Source of the DNA: Pseudomonadota bacterium
GTDB lineage: Bacteria; Pseudomonadota; Gammaproteobacteria; Steroidobacterales; Steroidobacteraceae
Length of the DNA: 64,000 nt
NCBI GenBank assembly: GCA_016703895.1
Contig: JADJBE010000026.1
Location: 124,001 to 188,000 of the forward strand
Reading direction: 5' to 3'
Part shown: in pieces, positions 44,118-52,099 of the stretch
Numbering within the stretch: position 1 is the stretch's first letter
Layout: each line of letters opens with the position of its first letter
Notes under the pieces: model-generated
Seen by the model: only the letters and a program-made list of their open reading frames with translations
Databases searched by the model: none
What the model was told of the DNA's origin: nothing
Program-made: the position numbers and the translations under genes

Positions 44118-45938
44118 GTGGATACGAAGACAAAAAGCATATTCGCCGAGCAAGCTGACGACGATGAGGCCTTCGAGCTGGCGCGCTACCGCGCGATTGC
44201 GGAATTGGCGTCTGGCAGCATGCACGAATACCGGATTACGCCTGACGGCCGGTTTCTGCTCGAATGGGTGGTGGGTGCGGAGCGGATCTTCGGTGTGTCC
44301 GACCAGGAGCTGCAGAAACGCGGCTCCGACAGTTTCCTGGCACCTGAGGACCTGGCCGCCTCGCAGGCACGTGAGCAAGCCTACCGCCGCGATGAGCGGG
44401 TGGAATTCTCGACCCGCATCTACCGGCCAGACGGCGAGTTTCGCCAGATCAAAGTCGTTAACCAGCCGAAGCTCGATGCCGAGACCGGCGAACTGATCGG
44501 CTTGACCGGCTTCTGCACCGATGTGAGCGACCAATACCACGCGGCGCGAGCGCTAGAGGAAAGCGAGTTCCGCCACCGAACGGTAGTGGAACTGTCACCC
44601 GGCTTTGTCTGCGAAGGGCGGATCGATGCGCGCGGTGAATTGCAGTTCACTTGGGCCAGCCCCAGCGCCAAGGAGTTCTTTGGCTGCGGCGTGGATGAGT
44701 TCAATCGACTGGGTTGGCAGCAATTCACTCCGCCTGAGTTCGTGCCTACCATTGTCGAGCGCATCAAACGTACTCGCGCTGGCCAAGTAACAACGGATGA
44801 GCTGCCGGTCTTCAATAGTCGCGGCGAACTGCACTGGCTGGAAATGAAAGTTCGCCCGCTCGCACAGGATGCAGACCACACGCTCAGCTTCGTCGCCATG
44901 ACGCAGGACATAACCCGCAAGCGTGCCAACGAAGAACTGCTGCGCAGCCAGGCCTTCGCGTTCGCGAATATGAGTGAAGGCGTCGTGCTAACCACCTTTC
45001 ACGGTGAGATTCGCCTGACGAACCCTGCCGCGGAGGCCTTCTTCGGCGTCAGTGCAGAAGATCTGGTCGGCAAGTGTCTGAGTGAATTGCCCACCAACCC
45101 GCCGATGGTGCTGACCAAGGAAGAGCTGAAGTTCGCTGTAAATCAATTTAGTCAGCCAATCCGCCGACAACTGCGTGTGACCGCGGCGCGCGGTAACATA
45201 CGCAATCTCGAAATGACGCTCACGCCATTGACCTTGCACGACGAGCGCTTCTGGCTGGCCGTCATGCAGGATGTCACCGAGCGCCAATCTCTCGAGCGCG
45301 AGATACTCGAGGTCAGCAACCGTGAACAACAACGCATCGGCAGCGATCTGCACGATGGGCTGGGCCAGGAACTAACCGGCGTTGCCTTGTTGTTGCGCGG
45401 GCTCGCCAGCAAGGCAGACCAGCGGGCGCCCGAGCTGTCTGCACCCATCGAAGAACTGGCGCGACTCGTCAACGACGCGATCTTCACCACCCGTACGCTG
45501 GCTCGCGGACTAACACCGATAACCTTCGATCGCGGCGGACTTGCCAACGCGCTCGCCGACCTCGCCAAGCGGTCGCAAGCGACGTACAACGTCCATGTGC
45601 GCTGCACCGCGGACGCGGCACTGCAGCGGCGGATTCCGGACTCGGTGGCGATGCATCTTTACCGGATGGCGCAGGAAGCCATTGCCAATGCCGCGCGGCA
45701 TGCCAAGGCGCACCGTATCGACATATCACTGGCAATGGTGAGCGGCCGCGGTCAACTGGTGATCGAGGACGACGGCGACGGGATCGGCAACACCCCGCAA
45801 CGCGAACGCAATGGCGAGGGCATGGGGCTCAGAATCATGCAGTATCGCGCCACGATGGTGGATGGCGTGCTGGACATCAGTAACGACCCCCGCGGCGGCA
45901 CCCGCATCGTCTGCGATTTCCCGCTTAGCGCGCCCTGA
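44118..45938 (+). CDS. PAS-domain histidine kinase, NarL/UhpB type
   Basis: 606 residues, soluble (no transmembrane helix). Three PAS-type sensory domains lie at about 33-140, 150-275 and 290-395. The HisKA_3 dimerisation helix follows, with phospho-acceptor His412 in REQQRIGSDLHDGLGQELTG. The HATPase domain ends the protein: N-box MAQEAIANAARHAKA and G-boxes IEDDGDGIGN and GEGMGLRIMQYR. Its partner would be a LuxR/NarL-type response regulator, but none lies nearby. GTG 44118 is preferred to TTG 44073, which would overlap the divergent gene. The ligand is unknown. Confidence 0.88.
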   Translation: MDTKTKSIFAEQADDDEAFELARYRAIAELASGSMHEYRITPDGRFLLEWVVGAERIFGVSDQELQKRGSDSFLAPEDLAASQAREQAYRRDERVEFSTRIYRPDGEFRQIKVVNQPKLDAETGELIGLTGFCTDVSDQYHAARALEESEFRHRTVVELSPGFVCEGRIDARGELQFTWASPSAKEFFGCGVDEFNRLGWQQFTPPEFVPTIVERIKRTRAGQVTTDELPVFNSRGELHWLEMKVRPLAQDADHTLSFVAMTQDITRKRANEELLRSQAFAFANMSEGVVLTTFHGEIRLTNPAAEAFFGVSAEDLVGKCLSELPTNPPMVLTKEELKFAVNQFSQPIRRQLRVTAARGNIRNLEMTLTPLTLHDERFWLAVMQDVTERQSLEREILEVSNREQQRIGSDLHDGLGQELTGVALLLRGLASKADQRAPELSAPIEELARLVNDAIFTTRTLARGLTPITFDRGGLANALADLAKRSQATYNVHVRCTADAALQRRIPDSVAMHLYRMAQEAIANAARHAKAHRIDISLAMVSGRGQLVIEDDGDGIGNTPQRERNGEGMGLRIMQYRATMVDGVLDISNDPRGGTRIVCDFPLSAP

Positions 45939-47454
45939 CGGCGATCGAACCCGCCGCAATCTTCTGACTCCACTCGGCCGGGCCCGTCTGGTGCACCGAC
46001 GTACCGCGCGCGTCCACCGCCACCGTGACCGGCATGTCGCGCACATCAAACTCATAAATGGCCTCCATGCCGAGATCCTCGAACGCCACTACTCGGGCGC
46101 CCTTGATCGCCTTCGACACGAGGTAGGCCGCGCCACCAACAGCCATCAGGTACGCGGCTTGGTGCTTCTTGATCGACGCGATGGCGACCGGTCCGCGCTC
46201 GGCCTTGCCAACCATGGCGATCAGGCCTGTCTCGGCGAGCATGGTCTCGGTGAACTTGTCCATGCGCGTCGCTGTGGTGGGCCCTGCCGGGCCGACCACC
46301 TCGTCCCTCACCGGGTCCACCGGACCCACGTAGTAGATGACGCGATTATGAAAATCCACGCCGTCCGGCAAGCCCTTGCCACTCGCTAACAACTCGGCGA
46401 TGCGCTGGTGAGCCGCATCGCGGCCGGTGAGCATTTTGCCGTTGAGCAACAGGCGGTCGCCGGGTTGCCAGCTTGCCACCACAGCCGGCGTGAGCGCATT
46501 GAGATCGACACGCTTGGATTCCGCCGAGGGCTGCCAGTCGACCTTGGGCCAGGTTGTGAGATCCGGCGGGACCAGCGCCGCCGGACCCGACCCGTCGAGC
46601 GTGAAATGCACGTGACGCGTGGCGGCGCAGTTGGGGATCATGGCAACCGGCTTCGAGGCAGCGTGCGTGGGAAAGTCGAGGATCTTCACATCCAGCACGG
46701 TCGTTAGACCACCCAGTCCCTGCGCGCCTATGCCGAGCGCATTCACCTTGTCGTGCAGCTCGATACGCAGCTCCTCGATCGCGTTGCGTGGTCCGCGCTG
46801 CTTGAGCTCGGCCATATCGATCGGCTCCATCAGCGCTTCCTTGGCTAACAACATCGCCTTCTCGGCTGAGCCGCCGATTCCGATCCCGAGCATGCCGGGT
46901 GGGCACCAGCCTGCACCCATGGTGGGGACCGTTTTCAGCACCCAGTCCAAAATCGAATCCGAGGGGTTCAACATCACGAACTTGGATTTGTTTTCCGAGC
47001 CGCCGCCCTTCGCGGCGATCGTGATGTCGAGTTTGTCGCCCGGCACGAGTTCGGTGTGGATCACTGCAGGCGTATTGTCGCGGGTGTTTTTTCGACCGAA
47101 CGCCGGGGCCGACACGATCGACGCGCGCAGCTTGTTGTCCGGATGCAGGTAGGCCTGCCGCACGCCCTCGTTGACCATGTCGGTGAGGCTCAGCTTGGCG
47201 TCCCAACGGACATCCATGCCCACCTTAATGAAGGCGACCACAATACCTGTGTCCTGACAGATCGGGCGGTGTCCCTCGGCGCACAGGCGCGAGTTCGTCA
47301 GGATCTGCGCGATCGCGTCCTTGGCCGCTGGCGACTGCTCCAGTTCATACGCGCGTGCCAGCGCCTGAATGTAATCCTGCGGATGAAAATAGGAGATGAA
47401 CTGCAACGCGTCGGCGACGCTCGCGATCAGATCAGCCTGGCGAATGGTACTCAT
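45925..47454 (-). CDS. fumA: Class I (iron-sulfur) fumarate hydratase
   Basis: 509 residues, the FumA/FumB size. It has CQDTGIVVAFIKVGMDVRW, the SENKSKFVMLNPSDSI region, WCPPGMLGIGIGGSAEKAML, and the beta-subunit-like C-terminal half with IYYVGPVDPVRDEVVGPAGP. Three cysteines ligate the [4Fe-4S] cluster (including CQDTG and GWCPPG). It interconverts fumarate and malate in the TCA cycle. The stop overlaps the histidine-kinase end by 14 nt, convergently. Confidence 0.94.
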   Translation of the reverse strand: MSTIRQADLIASVADALQFISYFHPQDYIQALARAYELEQSPAAKDAIAQILTNSRLCAEGHRPICQDTGIVVAFIKVGMDVRWDAKLSLTDMVNEGVRQAYLHPDNKLRASIVSAPAFGRKNTRDNTPAVIHTELVPGDKLDITIAAKGGGSENKSKFVMLNPSDSILDWVLKTVPTMGAGWCPPGMLGIGIGGSAEKAMLLAKEALMEPIDMAELKQRGPRNAIEELRIELHDKVNALGIGAQGLGGLTTVLDVKILDFPTHAASKPVAMIPNCAATRHVHFTLDGSGPAALVPPDLTTWPKVDWQPSAESKRVDLNALTPAVVASWQPGDRLLLNGKMLTGRDAAHQRIAELLASGKGLPDGVDFHNRVIYYVGPVDPVRDEVVGPAGPTTATRMDKFTETMLAETGLIAMVGKAERGPVAIASIKKHQAAYLMAVGGAAYLVSKAIKGARVVAFEDLGMEAIYEFDVRDMPVTVAVDARGTSVHQTGPAEWSQKIAAGSIAVRAR

Positions 47455-47568
47455 GGACCGATTCTAACCAAATTGACGCCAACTATTTGCCATTCCGTTG
47501 CAACCTCGCTTGCCGCTGCTGCATCTATTGACTGTACGACATCACACACGACTTCGGAGGATGCAGTC

Positions 47569-47931
47569 ATGGCCAGATTCTCATTCGGCGCCGCAGCAGG
47601 CGCGGTGGTACTAACAGGATTGATGCTGGGATCACTCGATGCCAGCGCTGCGGAGAATGTCACGGTCAACGCCGACGGCCAACGCGAAACCATCGTGCAC
47701 GTTGACACCTACAATCTTGCGACGCATAGCGGCACGGAACGGCTCTATCGGCAGATTCGCTATGCTGCACAGCGGGTCTGCAGCCCGGGCTCAGACCGGA
47801 TATCGCTGCGCACGCGGGCCAAGGTGGCGGCTTGTGAACAGCAGGCGATCGCCAACGCGGTAAAACAGGTGGGCGTCCCGTCGCTCACCGTACTGCATCA
47901 GACCCGTATCGACCGTACGGCACGCAGCTGA
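47569..47931 (+). CDS. UrcA-family secreted protein
   Basis: 120 residues. Signal peptide ends near ASAAEN (about residue 28). The UrcA core follows: VHVDTYNLATHSGTERLYRQ and IRYAAQRVCSPGSD with a conserved Cys, then VAACEQQAIANAV. The family is small, periplasmic and of unknown function, frequent in alphaproteobacteria and Xanthomonadales relatives. ATG 47569 is preceded by CGGAGG with 8-nt spacing. It is divergent from the fumarase gene. Confidence 0.88.
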   Translation: MARFSFGAAAGAVVLTGLMLGSLDASAAENVTVNADGQRETIVHVDTYNLATHSGTERLYRQIRYAAQRVCSPGSDRISLRTRAKVAACEQQAIANAVKQVGVPSLTVLHQTRIDRTARS

Positions 47932-47954
47932 TACCGCGGGTCCCGTCAAACCGC

Positions 47955-48431
47955 TCAATATGCGAAGCCATAGATATAGAGTGGGATGGCGGTGGCACCT
48001 GCGCCTAGTGCGAGCACCATGCCCAGGCGGCCTAACCACCGATGCACGTGACTGCCCTTTACCGGACGCGGCGGCCTAGGGAACAACCACAGCGCGCCCG
48101 CTACCAGCGCGATCCACACCAGCGCCATCGAGACCGAAAACGCGGTGTGCACATAGATCCAGCCGTTCAGGAGCGTCGTGCCGGCGAATGCTGACTCCTT
48201 GGTAGCCTCGAATATGCCGCCGAGTTGCCGCATGTGCAGCTCGAACGCCAGTACCGCCAAGCCGACCACTACGAATACCGCTAACTGCGTGGCCTTGTGT
48301 ACGCTGTACGCTCCGCGGCGTACCTTCGTCCAGGAAAACAACAACACTGGCACCACCAGCACCAGCGAAGCGATCACCAGATCAAGCAGCAGGTCCGCAC
48401 GCGTACCCAGAAAACCGTTTGGCATCGTCAT
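47955..48431 (-). CDS. DUF420-family membrane protein (CtaM-like)
   Basis: 158 residues with four or five transmembrane helices. Four family-type histidines sit at helix edges: AYSVHKATQLAVF, AFELHMRQLGG, IYVHTAFSVSMALVW and HVHRWLGRLGMVLALG. Firmicute DUF420 proteins (CtaM/YozB) are needed for maturation of heme-copper oxidases; whether this protein does the same is unknown. The start is ATG 48431, 5 nt after the TetR stop, so the two are almost certainly one transcript. Confidence 0.65.
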   Translation of the reverse strand: MTMPNGFLGTRADLLLDLVIASLVLVVPVLLFSWTKVRRGAYSVHKATQLAVFVVVGLAVLAFELHMRQLGGIFEATKESAFAGTTLLNGWIYVHTAFSVSMALVWIALVAGALWLFPRPPRPVKGSHVHRWLGRLGMVLALGAGATAIPLYIYGFAY

Positions 48432-48436
48432 GGCCC

Positions 48437-49072
48437 TCAGTGGTCGTCGGAGAGGCCGCGCAGCGCGGCCATAGAAAACTCCGTGATGTGGGCTGCGATG
48501 CTCTCGACCGCCGCCCGCTCGAGCGACATCGGCGGTTGCGAGCGCAGCAACGCATCGCGCATGAACAGGTAGTAGACACACTGCGAGAGGACGCTGCGAA
48601 CGCAAGCGTTGACTCGCTCGGGCGGCGCTTGAGGTCCGAGCAACTCGCGCACAATGAGCGTGAGTTCGCGCTGCTCATCGGCATGGGTGGTGGCGATCAG
48701 TTCGTCGAACGCCGGACTCGGATTGAGAATCTCGAGCGCCGTCAGCCGCGGTAGCAACGAGCGAGCATCAAGAAATTGGCGCAACGTCGCGAGTACGAAG
48801 CCATGCAACCGCTCCTGCAGCGACCCCGACTGGCTGGCGCCACCCGGCGGTATCGACGTGGTTCTTTGATTGAGCGCGAACTGGCTGCGCATCACTTCGA
48901 GGTAGAGCGCGCGCTTGCTGCCAAAATAGTAATTGACCGCATTGAGATTCGTGCCCGCACTGGCAACGATGCCGCGCACCGCCGTACCGTCATAGCCGCG
49001 CGCCGCAAATAGCTCGGCCGCCGCCTGCAACAGGCGATTGCGCGGTCCAGAATCGGTGGCAGCATCGGCCAT
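48437..49072 (-). CDS. TetR-family regulator
   Basis: 211 residues. N-terminal HTH: RNRLLQAAAELFAARGYDG, TAVRGIVASAGTNLNAVNYY, FGSKRALYLEV, the standard TetR order. The C-terminal domain (ALEILNPSPAFDELIATTHA, helical) resembles the CerR/DUF1956 group. ATG 49072 lies 14 nt from a duplicated operator-like site, and the divergent HutX-like gene starts at 49207. It is predicted to repress both directions. Confidence 0.9.
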   Translation of the reverse strand: MADAATDSGPRNRLLQAAAELFAARGYDGTAVRGIVASAGTNLNAVNYYFGSKRALYLEVMRSQFALNQRTTSIPPGGASQSGSLQERLHGFVLATLRQFLDARSLLPRLTALEILNPSPAFDELIATTHADEQRELTLIVRELLGPQAPPERVNACVRSVLSQCVYYLFMRDALLRSQPPMSLERAAVESIAAHITEFSMAALRGLSDDH

Positions 49073-49086
49073 AGCGTGGCGGTCGG

Positions 49087-49130
49087 CAGTAAACGATCGT
49101 ATTAAACGATCGTATATGATCGCTTTACTG
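49087..49130. promoter_or_regulatory. TetR operator region with tandem 13-bp repeat
   Basis: TAAACGATCGTAT occurs twice in perfect tandem (49090-49102 and 49103-49115); each copy is built on the palindrome ACGATCGT. CAGTAAA (49087-49093) and TTTACTG (49124-49130) bracket the whole as an inverted repeat. The site lies between the divergent TetR and HutX-like genes, as expected for a shared operator. Confidence 0.65.
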
Positions 49131-49206
49131 ATGTAAAGTGTTGTGCGACCGTGCGCCAATAATCGGTACAACAACGCCGCGTCCGCGGCCGTCAAGGGGT
49201 GTCTTC

Positions 49207-49857
49207 ATGAGCAATCACAGCAGTGCCGCGGCAGCGCTGGCATTCTTCGTTGGAACCATGGCCGGCGTCATCTGGTCGAATCCAGCCAGTGCCGACACCG
49301 GCGCACCTGTTTGTGCGACTGCCGATGAGGCCGCACTGATCGCCGCCGCCTACGCCAAAACCCCGGCTCCTATGCCGTTTCAAGCGGCCGCGAAACTGAA
49401 ACTGTCCGAAGCCGCCGTGATGAGCGGCCTCGGCGCCAAACGTGGCGTCGGCGTTGCCAGCGGCGAGTTCGGCAAGGTCTGGGCGTCGCTGGCTGAATGG
49501 CCGGAGGCGGTCACCATGATCATCAAGGATGCCCATATTTTCGAGATTCACGGTCAAGTGCCCAAGGGCGAGCCCTCAACGCGCTCCAAGTTCTTCAACC
49601 TGGCGCATGACGGCCAGGCATTGGGCGGGCACTTACGACCCGACCTCATCAGCGCCATCTACGCCATCGATATCGCGGGTGGTGAAGGGCCGGTACGTGG
49701 TGTCGCGTTCCTCGATGCGAACGGCGCAAGTAGCTTTTCAGTGTTTGTGCCGCCAGCTGAGGGCGAAGACAAAGCCCCCTCACCGGCCAATGCGCACTTC
49801 GACAAGACGCGTGCGCTAATGGCATCCATGCCCGCACTGTGCGCAGCCAAGCCTTAG
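49207..49857 (+). CDS. HutX/ChuX-like protein with a signal peptide
   Basis: 216 residues. A Sec signal (AAALAFFVGTMAGVIWSNPA, cleavage near ASA-DT) precedes the HutX/ChuX fold: FGKVWASLAEWPEAVTMIIK, AHIFEIHGQVPKGE, LGGHLRPDLISAIYAIDI and VAFLDANGASSFSVFV match the order and spacing of the heme-utilisation carrier. Family members (HutX, ChuX) are cytosolic heme carriers; an exported version is unusual, and it would be periplasmic. The heme-iron ligand is not obvious. It starts the operon leading to the MacAB-like pump. Confidence 0.65.
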   Translation: MSNHSSAAAALAFFVGTMAGVIWSNPASADTGAPVCATADEAALIAAAYAKTPAPMPFQAAAKLKLSEAAVMSGLGAKRGVGVASGEFGKVWASLAEWPEAVTMIIKDAHIFEIHGQVPKGEPSTRSKFFNLAHDGQALGGHLRPDLISAIYAIDIAGGEGPVRGVAFLDANGASSFSVFVPPAEGEDKAPSPANAHFDKTRALMASMPALCAAKP

Positions 49858-49887
49858 GCCTTCGGCACACAGGGAACGGGTGTCAAC

Positions 49888-50181
49888 GTGATCATGGGTC
49901 TGTATGTTGTCTGGTCTGTGTGGTCCTTCTACCTGGTCTACAAGTGCACCAAGCAGGTTCGCGTCACGCCCGCGCTGCGCTACGGCGTCGGTGCGGGTAT
50001 CGTGTTGTGGGGCGTAGCCGAGATGCCCGCCCATTTTGGCGCCTATCAGGAATACTGGCTGAAGCCGCATGAATTTCCGATCTTCAACGCGATCTGCGGT
50101 GCATTGTTCATTGCGGGCGTGATCACGATCGGGCGTTGGCGCAAGCCGAATCAATCTGGCCAACTCGCCAAATCCACATGA
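49888..50181 (+). CDS. Small membrane protein, unknown
   Basis: 97 residues, predominantly three hydrophobic helices (LYVVWSVWSFYLVYK, YGVGAGIVLWGVAEM, NAICGALFIAGVITI). Start GTG 49888 or ATG 49894. Its stop overlaps the MacA-like start (ATGA). It may be a small accessory subunit of the pump that follows, but no family is recognised. Confidence 0.6.
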   Translation: MIMGLYVVWSVWSFYLVYKCTKQVRVTPALRYGVGAGIVLWGVAEMPAHFGAYQEYWLKPHEFPIFNAICGALFIAGVITIGRWRKPNQSGQLAKST

Positions 50182-51383
50182 ACACCAAACTGTCACTCGA
50201 GAAACCCGCGTTCTGGCGCTCGTCGTGGTTCCGCCTGATCGCCGTCGGCGTGCTCGCCGCCGCCGTGTTGACGTATTGCGTGGCGCGTGGTCGTGCTGCC
50301 GATCCGGTGAGCTACCGGACGAGTGAGGTCGATCGCGGCGACGTCGTTAGTAGAGTCAGTGCGACCGGGTCGCTCGCGGCCCTCGTCACCGTCGAAGTGG
50401 GTAGCCAGATCTCCGGTCGCATTCAAAGTCTGTTCGCGGATTTCAACAGTCAAGTCAAGCAGGGCCAGCTGATCGCGAAGATCGATTCGTCGCTGTATAC
50501 CGCCGCCAGTCAGCAGGCGCGCGCCAATTTGCTCTCGGCGCGCGCAAGTCTTGAGCGCGCGGAAGTCCAGTCGGCGGAGGTCCAGCGCCAGGCTGTGCGG
50601 GCACGCCAGCTCGCCGAACAGAAGCTGATTTCCGAGAATGATCGCGATGCCGCGGTGACGAATGCTCGTGCGTCACAAGCCTCCGTCAGCCAGGCGAAAG
50701 CTGAAGTCGAGCGCGCCCGCTCTGCCTTGAGCCAGGCGGACACCAATCTGCGCTATACCGACATTCTGGCGCCGACCGACGGCATCGTGATTTCACGCGC
50801 CGTCAATGTGGGGCAGACCGTGGCCGCTTCGTTGCAGGCTCCCGTGCTATTTACGATCGCGCAGGACCTGCGCGAGATGGAAGTGCACACCAATGTCGCC
50901 GAGTCTGACATCGGCCGGCTCGAAGCCGACATGCCGGTGCAGTTCACGGTCGACGCGTATCCAGGGCAAGCGTTCAGCGGCAAGATCCGCGAGATCCGCA
51001 ACGCGCCGCAGATACTGCAGAACGTGGTGACTTACGACGCGGTCATCGACGTAGACAATGCAGATCTGAAACTCAAGCCGGGCATGACCGCGTCGGTCTC
51101 GATCACCATCGACCGTGCCGAAGACGTGCTGCGCGTACCGAACGCGGCGCTGCGGTTTCAGCCCCCCGGCACCGAGGCAGGCCGCACGCGCGATGCCGAG
51201 CGCGCCGTCTGGGTGCTGCGCGGCAAAGAGCTGGTGCGTGTGCCAGTCGAGACCGGCATCAGCGACGGCACAATGACCGCGATCAAGTCCGGCGATCTCA
51301 AGCTTGACGATGCGGTTGTCACGGCGATTACCAGCGGTGGCGGCGATCAGCCTGCGCGCACACGCATGCCGCGCATCCTGTAG
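50178..51383 (+). CDS. macA: MacA-like periplasmic adaptor
   Basis: 401 residues. N-terminal membrane anchor (FRLIAVGVLAAAVLTYC). Lipoyl half-motifs (TVEVGSQISGRIQSLFADFN and ILAPTDGIVISRAVNVGQTV) flank a long alpha-hairpin (about 115-195, VQSAEVQRQAVRARQLAEQK). A beta-barrel domain ends the protein. It would link the downstream MacB-like ABC transporter to a TolC-like channel. ATG 50178 overlaps the previous stop by 4 nt. Confidence 0.88.
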   Translation: MNTKLSLEKPAFWRSSWFRLIAVGVLAAAVLTYCVARGRAADPVSYRTSEVDRGDVVSRVSATGSLAALVTVEVGSQISGRIQSLFADFNSQVKQGQLIAKIDSSLYTAASQQARANLLSARASLERAEVQSAEVQRQAVRARQLAEQKLISENDRDAAVTNARASQASVSQAKAEVERARSALSQADTNLRYTDILAPTDGIVISRAVNVGQTVAASLQAPVLFTIAQDLREMEVHTNVAESDIGRLEADMPVQFTVDAYPGQAFSGKIREIRNAPQILQNVVTYDAVIDVDNADLKLKPGMTASVSITIDRAEDVLRVPNAALRFQPPGTEAGRTRDAERAVWVLRGKELVRVPVETGISDGTMTAIKSGDLKLDDAVVTAITSGGGDQPARTRMPRIL

Positions 51384-51394
51384 GCCGCCCGCGT

Positions 51395-52099
51395 ATGGCA
51401 CTGATCGAGTTACGAGACGTCAGCAAAATCTACGTCTCGGGTGATACCGAGCTTGCGGCGTTGAAGAACGTCAATCTCGACGTCGAGGCGGGCGAGTTCA
51501 TCGCGGTCACGGGCTCATCGGGCTCTGGCAAGTCCACCCTGATGAACATCATCGGCTGTCTGGATCAGCCCACGCACGGCACTTATACCTTGTCCGGCCA
51601 GGCGATCGCCGGGCTCGACCGTGGCCAGCTCGCGACGATCCGCAATCATTTCATTGGCTTCGTGTTTCAGAGCTTTAATCTGTTAGCGCGCACCTCGGCG
51701 CTTGAGAATGTCGAGCTGCCGATGATCTATGCGCGCGTGCCACCCGCCGAGCGACGCAAACGCGCGCGCGAAGCACTGGAGCGCGTCGGCCTAGCAGATC
51801 GCATGTCGCACACGTCCTCACAACTCTCCGGTGGTCAGCAGCAACGCGTCGCCATTGCACGTGCGCTAGTTACTAGACCGCCCTTGATTCTCGCCGACGA
51901 ACCGACCGGCAATCTCGACACCAAGACCAGCGAGTCGGTGATGACGCTGCTGAGTGATCTGCGCAAGACGGGCATTACCGTTGCGTTCGTCACTCACGAG
52001 ACGGATATCGCGGCCTACGCCGAACGCCTGCTGGTGTTGCGCGATGGTCAAATCGTGCGTGATGAGCGTACCTCGCAACAATCCAAGGAGCCAACATGA
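51395..52099 (+). CDS. macB: MacB/LolD-type ABC ATPase
   Basis: 234 residues. Walker A is VTGSSGSGKSTLMNIIGCLD, the Q-loop is FVFQSFNLLARTSALENVEL, the ABC signature is SQLSGGQQQRVAIARAL, and Walker B is LILADEPTGNLDTKTSE. This is the nucleotide-binding part of a MacB-type exporter that E. coli makes as one polypeptide; here ATPase and permease are separate genes. The gene ends in an ATGA overlap with the permease. Confidence 0.93.
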   Translation: MALIELRDVSKIYVSGDTELAALKNVNLDVEAGEFIAVTGSSGSGKSTLMNIIGCLDQPTHGTYTLSGQAIAGLDRGQLATIRNHFIGFVFQSFNLLARTSALENVELPMIYARVPPAERRKRAREALERVGLADRMSHTSSQLSGGQQQRVAIARALVTRPPLILADEPTGNLDTKTSESVMTLLSDLRKTGITVAFVTHETDIAAYAERLLVLRDGQIVRDERTSQQSKEPT

